A stretch of 64,000 bases of DNA from Anaerosolibacter sp. (GTDB taxonomy: Bacteria; Bacillota; Clostridia; Peptostreptococcales; Thermotaleaceae), in contig NZ_JARBTM010000002.1 in the NCBI RefSeq assembly GCF_029240175.1, positions 1 to 64,000 on the forward strand, in the 5' to 3' direction. The translations under genes were made by a program, and so were the position numbers. The notes beneath the pieces were generated by a model, which saw only the letters and a list, made by a program, of their open reading frames with translations, did not search any database and was not told the origin of the DNA. Shown piece after piece: positions 43,664 to 52,211 of the stretch; position 1 is the first letter of the stretch, and each line of letters starts with the position of its first letter.

Positions 43664-43710
43664 AAACTTCCATTTCCCTAGGGTTTACTGAGGGGTGGAA
43701 GTTTTTATTT
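43664..43710 (+). terminator. Rho-independent terminator after the microprotein gene
   Basis: AAACTTCCA and TGGAAGTTT arms with inner CCC/GGG pairing, then TTATTTT. Confidence 0.7.
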
Positions 43711-43861
43711 TGCAAGGTAACGGATTATTGTTATATAAGATTTTCTTAAGGTAAAGAAAATCTTTGGCATGTGCGCGGGTTTGTGGTACACTGAATCTAT
43801 TCAGAAATAGAATTCAGAGTATTATGATTATTTATGTTTGGGGGTTAAAGGAGGACTGTTT

Positions 43862-44317
43862 ATGAAAAATATTGTGGTGGAGAGCTTTACCATGGATCAT
43901 ACTAAGGTAGAGGCGCCATTTGTAAGGAAGTGTGGTCGAATCGAAGCACCTCAGGGAGATATAATCACGAAGTTCGATTTACGGTTTACCCAGCCGAACA
44001 AGGAAATCATGCCTACGGGTGCGGTTCATGCACTGGAGCATTTAATGGCAGGCTTTATCAGAGAAGAACTAGACCACGTCATAGATTTGTCTCCCATGGG
44101 TTGTAGAACGGGATTCTATTTGATTTTGATTGGGGATATCGAAGAAGAAACGGTATTGCAGGCTCTGATGACTTCCCTGGAGAAGGTTCTAGAAGCAACG
44201 GAAATCCCTGCAGTAAATCCAATTCAATGCGGTAATTATAGGGATATGTCACTGTTTGGCGCCCAGGAATATGGGAGAGAAGTTCTTGGAAAGTTAAAAC
44301 AAAAATTCATCGTTTAA
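43862..44317 (+). CDS. luxS: S-ribosylhomocysteine lyase, AI-2 synthesis
   Basis: 151 residues, normal LuxS size. Metal ligands His56, His60 (HALEH) and Cys123 (IQCGNY); catalytic Cys81 in SPMGCRTGFYL. Converts S-ribosylhomocysteine to homocysteine and DPD (AI-2 precursor). ATG 43862 after AAAGGAGGACTG; in-frame TTG/ATG upstream precede the SD. The usual partner mtnN (pfs) is not adjacent. Confidence 0.95.
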   Translation: MKNIVVESFTMDHTKVEAPFVRKCGRIEAPQGDIITKFDLRFTQPNKEIMPTGAVHALEHLMAGFIREELDHVIDLSPMGCRTGFYLILIGDIEEETVLQALMTSLEKVLEATEIPAVNPIQCGNYRDMSLFGAQEYGREVLGKLKQKFIV

Positions 44318-44325
44318 TAGGTTAG

Positions 44326-44360
44326 AAAATCGACAATGGAAAATCATTGTCGATTTTTGT
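44326..44360 (+). terminator. Rho-independent terminator of luxS
   Basis: AAAATCGACAATG-GAAAAT-CATTGTCGATTTT followed by TGTTTTT. Immediately downstream is a sigma-54 promoter. Confidence 0.8.
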
Positions 44361-44362
44361 TT

Positions 44363-44379
44363 TTGGCATAAGTATTGCT
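44363..44379 (+). promoter_or_regulatory. Sigma-54 promoter upstream of the zinc-ribbon gene
   Basis: TTGGCATAAGTATTGCT with GG and GC 10 bases apart. 91 bp before the zinc-ribbon protein gene and upstream of an NtrB/NtrC-type pair that is a natural candidate activator. Confidence 0.75.
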
Positions 44380-44469
44380 TAATATTATAGCAATAGATTT
44401 ATATCTCATATGGATGGAGAATATATGAAAAGATAGGGTGTTATAGGAGAGAAGGGAAGTTGATTCATT

Positions 44470-44721
44470 ATGATGTTGATCGGTATAATTGTTTTGATGT
44501 TGATCCTATATCTAATCTGGTTAGAAACACCAGAGGATCATAGACAACATATAACAAATAAAGATGCAAAATGCTACAACTGTAATCATGAAATCCGGGA
44601 GGATTTTGTATATTGCCCTCAATGTAGGATTGCGCTGAAGGAAAAATGTAAAGACTGTGGTAAATATATTAATACGGATTGGAGAAGCTGTCCTTATTGT
44701 AATAACCAAAAACTTGAATAG
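44470..44721 (+). CDS. Membrane-anchored double zinc-ribbon protein
   Basis: 83 residues. One N-terminal membrane helix (2-19), then two zinc ribbons made of CYNC...CPQC and CKDC...CPYC. The GTTGATTC spacing to a SD (GAAGGGAAG) is fair. Such small proteins are of unknown function. It lies directly behind a sigma-54 promoter and 147 bp before a sensor kinase/activator pair, so it may be the pair's target or a partner. Confidence 0.75.
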   Translation: MMLIGIIVLMLILYLIWLETPEDHRQHITNKDAKCYNCNHEIREDFVYCPQCRIALKEKCKDCGKYINTDWRSCPYCNNQKLE

Positions 44722-44868
44722 CGTGAAATGAGCGATGTGAAAATATGATGGATATCCTACAAGGGTTGTAGCATATGACACAGTTTATTATAAATGATTG
44801 CATAGATATAGAGGGAAATATGGTATCATATGGGTATAGAACTTTTGTAGGTATGCAGGGGGTAACAA

Positions 44869-46305
44869 ATGAATAGAAAAGAAAAATATAAATGGTTTAT
44901 CATTTTAAGTGTAGCAGGAATTACATTTCTTCATTATGTTACAGGGTCATCCATTTGGGGATTCCACGACTTTTACAGGAGGCTTTACTATATCCCTATT
45001 ATACTAGCAGCTTTTCAATTTGGTCTGAAGGGCGCTATGTTGACGGCCCTGTCTGTCATTGTTCTATACGCTCCGCACCTGCTGATATATTTTGGGAGAA
45101 TTAATATAGAGGTAATCAACCAGATGTTAGAGGCATCTATGTTTATCATCATAGGAATGATTACTGGTGCTTTGGTGGAATCCGAATCGAAGGTTAGACG
45201 TCTATTGGAAATTCAGATTACGAAATTAACAGATCTTGAAAACTACACTCAAAATATATTGGATAGTATATTAAACGGTGTGGTGGCCATTGATCGAGAG
45301 ATGAAGATTAGCTCTGTGAATAGGGAAGGTGCAAACCTCTTGCATATGGAAGATCACAGAGACGGTACATATATCTATGATTATTTTGAGGATGGGGAAG
45401 ACATCAAAGAACTGATTCATAAAGCCATCATTCAAGAGCGTAACGTTTCTCCCTATGAGACCACAAGCTTGAAGGAGCATCATGGAAAGCAAATGATCCG
45501 GATTCATGGCTATCCCCTAAGAAATATATTGAATCGTGTAGCTGGGATGGTTATTATCCTGGAGGATATTACTGAGCTGAAGAGATTAGAGGCTCAGATC
45601 AGAAGGGTAGATAAACTTTCAGCTGTAGGGGAACTGGCTTCGGGTATTGCCCATGAGATAAGAAATCCTCTGGGTATTATTAAAACAATTTCTCAAACCA
45701 TTAACAAGGAAATCGAAGATGAAGATATAAAGGAAGGGCTAGAAATTATTGAGATTGAAATCCATCGTGCAAACAAAGTAATTCAGGAATTGCTTGATTT
45801 TGCAAAACCAAGTGTCTTCAACTATAAAACACAAAGCATTGATCAGCTCCTTGGGGATGTAATTCGTATCACCTATAAATATGCTGAGCAGCATAAGGTA
45901 AATATCCACTATAAAAAAGATGAAGACTTCTCTATTTTTCTAGATGCAGACAAACTAAAGCAGGCGTTGGTCAATGTGATTCTCAATGCGATTCAAGCGA
46001 TGTCGGATGGTGGGAACCTATTTGTTCACTTGCACGGGAAAGATCATTGGGTACGAATCTCTTTTATAGATGAAGGAAAGGGAATTGAACAGGAACGGAT
46101 AGAAAAGGTATTTGAACCCTTCTATACTACGAAGGAGAAAGGTACCGGACTGGGATTGGCCATTGCCCATCGAATTATAGAAGAACATAAGGGCTATATG
46201 GAAATTGAAAGTGAAGTAGGGACTGGTACGAAATTGGATATATTTTTACCACGACAGGCGGAAGGAGGCCATGGAGATGATGAAAAAAATACTCATAGCC
46301 GATGA
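44869..46305 (+). CDS. Membrane sensor histidine kinase, NtrB/ZraS type
   Basis: 478 residues. Three to four membrane helices (~8-105), a short coiled coil, a PAS domain (~118-235), HisKA with phospho-accepting His262 in GIAHEIRNPLG, and an HATPase domain (NVILNAIQAM, DEGKGIEQ, GTGLGLAIAHR). No large extracellular domain, so it senses through the membrane helices or PAS. Overlaps the next gene by 29 nt, a classic kinase-activator pair. Confidence 0.92.
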   Translation: MNRKEKYKWFIILSVAGITFLHYVTGSSIWGFHDFYRRLYYIPIILAAFQFGLKGAMLTALSVIVLYAPHLLIYFGRINIEVINQMLEASMFIIIGMITGALVESESKVRRLLEIQITKLTDLENYTQNILDSILNGVVAIDREMKISSVNREGANLLHMEDHRDGTYIYDYFEDGEDIKELIHKAIIQERNVSPYETTSLKEHHGKQMIRIHGYPLRNILNRVAGMVIILEDITELKRLEAQIRRVDKLSAVGELASGIAHEIRNPLGIIKTISQTINKEIEDEDIKEGLEIIEIEIHRANKVIQELLDFAKPSVFNYKTQSIDQLLGDVIRITYKYAEQHKVNIHYKKDEDFSIFLDADKLKQALVNVILNAIQAMSDGGNLFVHLHGKDHWVRISFIDEGKGIEQERIEKVFEPFYTTKEKGTGLGLAIAHRIIEEHKGYMEIESEVGTGTKLDIFLPRQAEGGHGDDEKNTHSR

Positions 46306-47626
46306 TGAAAAAAATATGATATGGGCCATGAAAAAGGCCCTAAAGGACGAAGCGTACAAAGTTATCACTGCCGGAGATGGTGCTGAAGCAGTGGCCTTAG
46401 CCCAGGATGAAGAGCCTGATATCGTGCTGCTTGACCTAAGGATGCCCAAAATGGATGGGATGGAGGCCTTGGCTGAAATCAAGAAAATAAACCCAAAGAT
46501 ACCTGTGATCATGCTGACTGCCCATGGTACTATGGAAAGTGCCATAGAGGCAATGAAGCTAGGTGCTGTTGATTATATTTCTAAGCCCTTCGACTTGGAA
46601 GAGTTAAAGATTGTTATTCAGAAAGCATTGAATATAGGGAATATGCAAGAACAAATCGCCTTTTTAACAGAAGAATTAAGCAAAAGTACAGGCAAGATGA
46701 TCATTGGGGAAAGTGTAAAAATAAAGAATGTACTGCAGCTTGTCAGCCGTGTGGCCAATAGCAATGCTACTGTGTTGATTACAGGGGAGAGCGGTACTGG
46801 AAAGGAACTCATTGCCAACGCTATCCATTTCAACAGCCAGCGAAAAGGAAAACCCTGTATCAAAGTGAACTGTGGTGCCCTGCCAGAAGGTTTGTTGGAA
46901 AGTGAGCTGTTTGGTCATGAAAAGGGAGCGTTTACAGGCGCTATTTCTAGAAAACCTGGAAGATTTGAGCTGGCCGATGGCGGAACCCTATTTTTAGATG
47001 AAGTGGGAGAGCTTACACCGAGCATTCAAGTGAAGCTGCTGCGTGTACTTCAAGAAAAAGAATTTGAACGGGTCGGCGGTACCGAGACTTTGAAGGTGGA
47101 TGTTAGAATCGTGACAGCAACCAATAGAAACTTGGGAGAAATGGTGTCGAAAGGGACATTTAGAGAGGATCTCTTCTATCGCCTGAACGTTATTCCTATT
47201 GAACTTCCGTCTTTAAGGGAGAGAAAAGAAGATATACCCATGCTGGTCGAATATTTTACCGAAAAATATTGCAGGGAAAGTGGAAGGGATAAATTAGTCT
47301 TTGATAAAGATGCCATGGATGCATTGGCCAATTATCAATGGAAGGGAAATATTCGAGAACTGGAAAATGTCATCGAGAGAATCGTTATTCTCAACCATGG
47401 GGAAACCGTTGGGAAAGAAGCATTACCTAAGGAGATCGTATTTTACAGTAATGAATCTACTCCTTTTATTTTGCCAGCAGAGGGTATTGATTTAGATTCT
47501 GTGGAGAAGAGTTTGATTGAGCAGGCTTTAATCCGAACAGAGAACAATCAAACCCATGCAGCTAAGCTATTGGGAATTACCCGTCATACATTGATGTATC
47601 GTATGGAAAAACATAACTTAAAGTAA
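46277..47626 (+). CDS. Sigma-54-dependent response regulator, NtrC/ZraR type
   Basis: About 449 residues. Receiver domain with phospho-acceptor Asp53 ([11 protein letters not shown]), AAA+ domain with Walker A GESGTGKE and GAFTGA loop, Fis-type HTH at the C-terminus ([16 protein letters not shown]). It activates sigma-54 promoters when phosphorylated. ATG 46277 has GGAGG 8 nt upstream. Likely acts on the -24/-12 promoter at 44363. Confidence 0.93.
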   Translation: MMKKILIADDEKNMIWAMKKALKDEAYKVITAGDGAEAVALAQDEEPDIVLLDLRMPKMDGMEALAEIKKINPKIPVIMLTAHGTMESAIEAMKLGAVDYISKPFDLEELKIVIQKALNIGNMQEQIAFLTEELSKSTGKMIIGESVKIKNVLQLVSRVANSNATVLITGESGTGKELIANAIHFNSQRKGKPCIKVNCGALPEGLLESELFGHEKGAFTGAISRKPGRFELADGGTLFLDEVGELTPSIQVKLLRVLQEKEFERVGGTETLKVDVRIVTATNRNLGEMVSKGTFREDLFYRLNVIPIELPSLRERKEDIPMLVEYFTEKYCRESGRDKLVFDKDAMDALANYQWKGNIRELENVIERIVILNHGETVGKEALPKEIVFYSNESTPFILPAEGIDLDSVEKSLIEQALIRTENNQTHAAKLLGITRHTLMYRMEKHNLK

Positions 47627-47646
47627 GATGAAAGAGGGGAAATGAG

Positions 47647-48018
47647 ATAGATAAGATTATAAAAGGTGTACTGATTGTGATCGGTACTTTGTCCATGGTT
47701 CTAGGGTTTATAGGAATATTTCTTCCTGTATTGCCTACTACACCATTCTTGATCCTTGCATCAATTTGTTATATCAGAAGTTCAGAAAAGCTCCATCGAT
47801 GGCTTATGAATCATAAGTTATTTGGTGAATATATTCGTAATTACCAAGAAAAAAAGGGGATTCCATTAAAGGTGAAGATTTTTGCCATTGGTTCACTTTG
47901 GCTATCCATAGGATATTCAGTGCTGTTTATTATTCCTGTTACGATGATAAAAGTGCTAATGTTCGGGATTGCAGTAGGGGTTACCATCCATATCCTATCC
48001 TTTAAGACCTTAGAATAG
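47647..48018 (+). CDS. DUF454 (YbaN-like) membrane protein; start codon possibly ATA
   Basis: Family-defining segment GFIGIFLPVLPTTPFLILAS and FARSS-like YIRSSEKLHRWL. Two to three membrane helices. Homologs begin about ten residues before the GTG at 47677, and in that place the frame reads ATA GAT AAG ATT ATA AAA with AGGGG 7 nt upstream of the ATA (47647). No ATG, GTG or TTG is available there. GTG 47677 (AAAGGTG 8 nt upstream) is the conventional alternative, yielding 113 residues. Function unknown. Confidence 0.75.
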   Translation: MDKIIKGVLIVIGTLSMVLGFIGIFLPVLPTTPFLILASICYIRSSEKLHRWLMNHKLFGEYIRNYQEKKGIPLKVKIFAIGSLWLSIGYSVLFIIPVTMIKVLMFGIAVGVTIHILSFKTLE

Positions 48019-48022
48019 AACA

Positions 48023-48078
48023 AAATTGTGAAACATAAAAAGGACCAACTGTATGGTCCTTTTTATGTTTCACAATTT
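48023..48078 (+). terminator. Rho-independent terminator with 24-bp stem
   Basis: Arms beginning AAATTGTGAAACATAAAAAG and GGTCC at the loop are perfectly complementary around AACTGTAT. A/T tracts inside suit both directions. Confidence 0.8.
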
Positions 48079-48167
48079 GCTTTTCATTGCATCACAAATC
48101 CATCACACTTAGGAAATATAATACAGTTATGCATGAATAAAAGAGGTTGTAAGGGAGGTAGTCGTAG

Positions 48168-48477
48168 TTGTTAACAAAATTATATTCCAACAAATTTCTC
48201 AAGATGGTGGTGCTATTGGCAATCATTGGAGGGATAGGTTTTGCTGGTTACAGGGCTATGAATAAAAGCAAAACAGCTTCGAGTGAGACGGTGACAGCCA
48301 GAGAAGAAACGGTAACCAGAGGTGATATTACCATTGGGTTTACAGGGGATGGAGAAGCTGAAATTCCCGTGATAAACCTTGATTTTTCATTAAGCGGCAA
48401 AATCAAAGAAATCTATGTGAAAAATGGAGATCAGATTCAAGAAGGCCAGGTGCTTGCAAAGCTTGATGACACGGAAT
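48168..48477 (+). pseudogene. 5' part of an HlyD/MacA-type efflux adaptor gene, interrupted by IS605
   Basis: Starts TTG 48168 after AAGGGAGGT. Encodes a membrane anchor (~10-28), a linker, and the first half of a biotinyl-lipoyl domain (SGKIKEIYVKNGDQIQEGQV, then LAKLDDTE) characteristic of periplasmic adaptor proteins. The reading frame runs into the IS at 48478 and stops there after a few extra codons. Its continuation is the segment at 50502-50773. Adaptors of this family link an ABC permease to the outside; here only the first ~104 codons remain. Confidence 0.75.
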
Positions 48478-48590
48478 GTGAACCTCACCCCCTAAGATGA
48501 AACTTTTTAGAGGGTGCTTCTATTTGCATTAACAAACAGACTCTCTGACTTGGATACGGCCTAAACACGCATATAAGAGCATGACTCTTA
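48478..48590 (-). ncRNA. Right end of the IS and probable omega-RNA scaffold
   Basis: Downstream of tnpB on its strand: a TATAAGAG/CTCTTATA hairpin, a G-rich segment and the terminal hairpin CTTAGGGGGTGAG. In TnpB systems an RNA from this region guides the nuclease, with the guide taken from the flank, here beginning ATTCCGTGTCATCAAG. RNA existence is inferred. Confidence 0.5.
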
Positions 48591-49943
48591 TAACGCTTTA
48601 TTTAGGCTAATTAACGAAGCCAAAGTGCGCTCGGTCCTAGCCTGAAGTTCTGGAACTTTTGCCAAAACGTCAGACTCTCTCTTTTCAGAGAGAGTTTTTA
48701 TTATTTCTCTTATAAAATATCGTGCCCCAATATTATATGAGGCGTTAAGATCAGAATGATACTGCTTTCCTGTAGAAAAGATACACAAGTCCTTTTTGGG
48801 ATTTCTTATGACGATGCCACTGCCGTCAAAGGCTAGGGCAGATGTGTTCTTAGGGCTTACACGACTTATGCGAATACCTTCCCTGTGGGCTATTTCCTCT
48901 ACTTTGTTTTGGATTTTCATCTTTGCCCAAAATTGCAACTTTTCTTTATGTCTTTGGGCGTAGCCGTATGTGCCTTTCGGCATTTTGAACTTACTCAAAT
49001 GCTCAAAAACAACAACATCAGCATCATGCTTTATTGCAAGCTTCATGATTTTATTGACTGTATCATTAACAATTTGTAGTTGCAAGTTGTTAATCTTTCG
49101 CCAGTAATTAGGAAGTTTGTTTTTGCTGTTTACGCATGAATGCTTTTGAGTCTTTTTAAGCCTGCCAAGCCTATGAAGCATTTGGTCTTTTTCTATCGGC
49201 TGATTGATAAACAACCTGTCGATGACAGTTCCGTCGGACTTCATGGCAGAGCAAACTGCGCTATTGGTTAATCCTAAATCTACTGCAATAGCTATTTTAT
49301 CCTTTAATTTCTTTTCTTTAAATTTAAAATTTCCCTCAAAGGGAATATGTAAATAGAACTTGTTACCACTCTTAATTAGAGTAGGATTACACTCTTTATA
49401 GGTTTCTAAATCTCTTTTTTTAAGGTTTTTACTATCAAAAGTAATGGCGATCCATTGCCAGTCATTATCCTTAAAAACCTTAATCATAACTTCGCTAGAA
49501 GAAAGTTTTTGAAACATATTTCCCTTATAGAAGGCAGGAAAAGAATAATGTTTTGTACTTAACGCCGGAGGCTTATCCTTTAGAATCTTGCCTTCGGCTT
49601 GTAATTGAGCTTTCTTTTCTTGGTAATTGCTTAGATTTGAGCGATAACTACTAACAATACCTACAGCCTCGTTAATAGCCCCTCTCCTAAAATAGCTTGG
49701 AAACTTATAAAAAAGGGAATCGAAACTCTTATATTTAGGGTTTTGGTTTTCCTTAGTTTCGTGAATTAATTTTTCTACAAAGGAGCATTTATCGTTGGCA
49801 AAACTCAAGTTAGAGATGTCCTCCCATTCATTATTAACAACTTGAATAATAAATCCGAGGGCATCTCTATAGATATTAAGGGTTGGCACAAATATATCGC
49901 TATGACTTGTAATCCTGCATTTTACTGTTTTTGCTAGTTTCAT
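48588..49943 (-). CDS. tnpB: TnpB-family RNA-guided nuclease homolog
   Basis: 451 residues, the longer type. RuvC acids: Asp222 (AVDLGLTNS), Glu314 (VVVFEHLSK), Asp398 (YHSDLNASYNIGAR). The zinc-ribbon between motifs II and III normally has two CxxC pairs; here the places read AFDGSG and DLCIFSTG, so it lacks the C4 site. Start ATG after AAGGAGGTGAAAAC, an unusually strong SD. Divergent from tnpA. TnpB cuts at the TAM and guide target, favouring retention of the element. Confidence 0.88.
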   Translation of the reverse strand: MKLAKTVKCRITSHSDIFVPTLNIYRDALGFIIQVVNNEWEDISNLSFANDKCSFVEKLIHETKENQNPKYKSFDSLFYKFPSYFRRGAINEAVGIVSSYRSNLSNYQEKKAQLQAEGKILKDKPPALSTKHYSFPAFYKGNMFQKLSSSEVMIKVFKDNDWQWIAITFDSKNLKKRDLETYKECNPTLIKSGNKFYLHIPFEGNFKFKEKKLKDKIAIAVDLGLTNSAVCSAMKSDGTVIDRLFINQPIEKDQMLHRLGRLKKTQKHSCVNSKNKLPNYWRKINNLQLQIVNDTVNKIMKLAIKHDADVVVFEHLSKFKMPKGTYGYAQRHKEKLQFWAKMKIQNKVEEIAHREGIRISRVSPKNTSALAFDGSGIVIRNPKKDLCIFSTGKQYHSDLNASYNIGARYFIREIIKTLSEKRESDVLAKVPELQARTERTLASLISLNKAL

Positions 49944-50026
49944 GTTTTCACCTCCTTGTATTTTTCAATAATCCATAGTAAAATTATACCATGCTATATA
50001 TTGGTTGTAAAGGAGATCGATGCATC

Positions 50027-50434
50027 ATGAAACTAGAATTTTCAAGCAATAGACACTCTGTTTATAGTTTAAAATATCACTTGGTTCTCGTAACTAAGTA
50101 TAGACATAAATGTATTAATGGCAAAATATTTGACGCAATAAAAGATAAAACATTAGAACTGTTTGAAAAGTGGGAATGTACTTTAATTGAAATGAATCAC
50201 GACCTGGACCATATCCACATTTTATTTGAAGCACCGCCCCAAGTGCAGTTATCCAAAATCATTAACAGCTACAAAACAGCCACATCTAGGTTGGTCAGAA
50301 AGCATTTTGAAGAACATTTAAAAAAGTTTTACTGGAAAGAGTATTTCTGGAACAGGAGTTATTTAATTCTATCTTCTGGCGGTGCGCCCATTGAAGTGAT
50401 TAAAAAATATATAGAAGAACAAGGAAAAGAATAA
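50027..50434 (+). CDS. tnpA: IS200-type Y1 (HUH) transposase
   Basis: 135 residues. HUH motif at His62-Ile-His64 (DHIHILF) and catalytic Tyr128 in KKYIEEQG; opening YSLKYHLVLVTKYRHK is typical. Performs single-strand cut-and-join at the IS ends. Start ATG 50027 after AAAGGAG (11 nt); the frame extends upstream to 49991 without a better start. Looks intact, so the element may be active. Confidence 0.92.
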   Translation: MKLEFSSNRHSVYSLKYHLVLVTKYRHKCINGKIFDAIKDKTLELFEKWECTLIEMNHDLDHIHILFEAPPQVQLSKIINSYKTATSRLVRKHFEEHLKKFYWKEYFWNRSYLILSSGGAPIEVIKKYIEEQGKE

Positions 50435-50501
50435 ATTTAAAGCCACTATCTCCACCCAAGATAACCCTTTGGATGGAGTTTGCGTGGCCTAGTGCTTCCC
50501 A

Positions 50502-50773
50502 ATCAAGCAGGACAAATACCGCCGAGCGGTAGTCCCCCAATGGGTGGAGGACAAGGGCAAAGGTCTGGAATCCAAAGGGAAATTAAGCTGACTGGTGAAA
50601 CTTTGACATTATTGATTCCTGTAGGTGTGCCGATTAATTCGTTTGCTCAAGGTGGCATGAAGGAGTTAGATATTGCAGATATTTATGAGGGAATGATGAT
50701 GCAAATATGGTACGATAAAGAAGATGAAGCGAGCAAGACGATCATCCGCGTTATGGTCATGCAAGGAAGGTAG
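50502..50773 (+). pseudogene. 3' part of the IS-interrupted gene (chimeric tail)
   Basis: In frame with the 5' part after IS removal: TAT CAA GCA GGA gives EYQAGQ. Then a Pro/Gly-rich linker (IPPSGSPPMGGGQGQ) and a C-terminal domain with GETLTLLIPVGVPINSF. This last domain resembles small secreted/lipoprotein tails found near such transport genes and is not the usual adaptor C-terminus; the middle ~200 residues of an adaptor are missing. Without excision it has no proper start. Confidence 0.6.
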
Positions 50774-50777
50774 TCCT

Positions 50778-51461
50778 ATGGATAATAATGCGGTAATATA
50801 CATGAAGGATATTGTAAAATCTTATAAAATGGGCAAAAATACTTTAACCGTATTAAATGAGATTTCTTTGAATGTTAATAGAGGTGAATTTGTAGCAATT
50901 CTTGGACCTTCTGGCTCGGGTAAATCTACCTTAATGAATATCATTGGGTGTATAGATGTGGCTGATCAAGGAGAATATGCTTTGGCTGGAAAAGACATCA
51001 AGGCTAGAAATGAAGATGAATTGGCAGATATCCGCAATCGGGAGATCGGTTTTATCTTTCAAAAATTTAATCTACTCACTAAATATACTGCCCTACATAA
51101 TGTTGCTTTTCCCTTACTTTTACGGGGGATGAAAAAAGAGGCTGCCTATGAGAAGGCCATGGGGCTATTGGAAAGAGTAGGTTTAGGAGATAGGGTACAT
51201 CATAAGCCTATGGAATTATCTGGAGGGCAACAGCAAAGGGTTTCCATTGCCAGGGCGTTAGCGGGGCAGCCCAATATTCTGCTGGCAGATGAACCCACAG
51301 GCAATCTGGATTCCAAGTCTGGGGGAGAGATTATGGAGATGTTTCTAGAACTCAACAGAGAAGGAAACACCATTGTGTTGATTACCCATGATATGGAGAT
51401 TGCCAAACAAGCCAAACGGATTATTCAAGTGAGAGATGGAAGGATCTATGATTCTATGTAG
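50778..51461 (+). CDS. ABC transporter ATP-binding protein (MacB/LolD type)
   Basis: 227 residues: Walker A GPSGSGKSTLMNIIG (~41), Q-loop FQKFNLL, signature LSGGQQQRVSIARAL, Walker B ILLADEPTGNLDS, switch His in LITHD. The NLDSKSG and GCIDVADQGEY features are those of the MacB/LolD export group. ATG 50778 after AAGGAAGG. The expected permease gene does not follow; a two-component pair does. Confidence 0.93.
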   Translation: MDNNAVIYMKDIVKSYKMGKNTLTVLNEISLNVNRGEFVAILGPSGSGKSTLMNIIGCIDVADQGEYALAGKDIKARNEDELADIRNREIGFIFQKFNLLTKYTALHNVAFPLLLRGMKKEAAYEKAMGLLERVGLGDRVHHKPMELSGGQQQRVSIARALAGQPNILLADEPTGNLDSKSGGEIMEMFLELNREGNTIVLITHDMEIAKQAKRIIQVRDGRIYDSM

Positions 51462-51526
51462 ATTTAGGATAGTTTTCGAAGGTGTTTAAGTGAAATAAGA
51501 TAAAATGGTTTAAGGAGAGACATGAG

Positions 51527-52210
51527 ATGGGTGAAGGCAAAATCCTTGTAGTCGATGATGAAGAAAAAATGAGAAATGTGATCAGGGTATTTTTGATGAA
51601 GGAAGGGTATGAGATCCAAGAGGCTTCTAACGGGAGAGATGCTCTGGAGAAAGTTTCATGTGATCGTTTTGATCTAATCCTTTTGGATGTAATGATGCCT
51701 GAGATTGATGGTTGGACTGTTTGTAGAAAAATCAGAGACGATTTTTCCATCCCGATTATTTTGATGACGGCTCGGGGAGAAGAGTATGATAAACTGTTCG
51801 GTTTTGAATTGGGTGCCGATGATTATATTACCAAACCCTTTAGTTTAAAGGAAATGACGGCCAGGGTAAAGGCAGTCATGAGAAGAAGCAAGGAAAGTAA
51901 CGAACGAAATCATAAGATTATAAAGCTTGGAGCCTTGGAAATTAAAACCCTATCGAAGCAGGTGTTTATTGATAAAGCGGAGATTACCCTAACACCAAAG
52001 GAGTATGAACTTTTGTTCTTCTTAGGCAGAAATGCAGAGATTGTATATTCCCGGGAACAGCTTCTCAATAGAGTATGGGGATATGACTTTATAGGAGATG
52101 CTAGAACGGTAGATACCCATATCAAACAGCTGAGAGAGAAGCTGGGTAATCATAAAAAATTCATACAAACCGTTTGGGGAACAGGCTATAAGTTTATGAT
52201 AGGAGAATAG
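51527..52210 (+). CDS. OmpR-family response regulator
   Basis: 227 residues. Receiver with Asp54 (LILLDVMMPEIDGW) and Lys in TKPFSLKE; winged-helix domain from ~130 (LTPKEYELLFFLG, RTVDTHIKQLREKLG). GGAGAGACATGAG before ATG. 1 bp before the kinase gene; likely regulates the broken transporter operon upstream. Confidence 0.93.
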   Translation: MGEGKILVVDDEEKMRNVIRVFLMKEGYEIQEASNGRDALEKVSCDRFDLILLDVMMPEIDGWTVCRKIRDDFSIPIILMTARGEEYDKLFGFELGADDYITKPFSLKEMTARVKAVMRRSKESNERNHKIIKLGALEIKTLSKQVFIDKAEITLTPKEYELLFFLGRNAEIVYSREQLLNRVWGYDFIGDARTVDTHIKQLREKLGNHKKFIQTVWGTGYKFMIGE

Positions 52211-52211
52211 T

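Larger units (their letters stand above)
48478..50501 (-). mobile_element. IS200/IS605-family insertion sequence (tnpA and tnpB divergent), 2024 bp
   Basis: Boundaries come from joining the interrupted gene: deleting 48478-50501 leaves TTGAT (minus strand) next to ATTCCGTG and restores an in-frame LDDTEYQ. Left-end hairpin near 50444-50490 (GCCAC...GTGGC with inner CTCCA/TGGAG) and right-end hairpin 48485-48519 (CACCC...GGGTG with CTAA/TTAG). No target duplication or terminal inverted repeats, as expected for HUH elements that insert 3' of a short target, here TTGAT. Confidence 0.8.

Noticed and set aside
43750-43790. TTGGCATGTGCGCGGG upstream of luxS as a sigma-54 promoter
   Set aside because: The -24 half fits but the -12 GC is GG at the right spacing; luxS is usually sigma-A driven.
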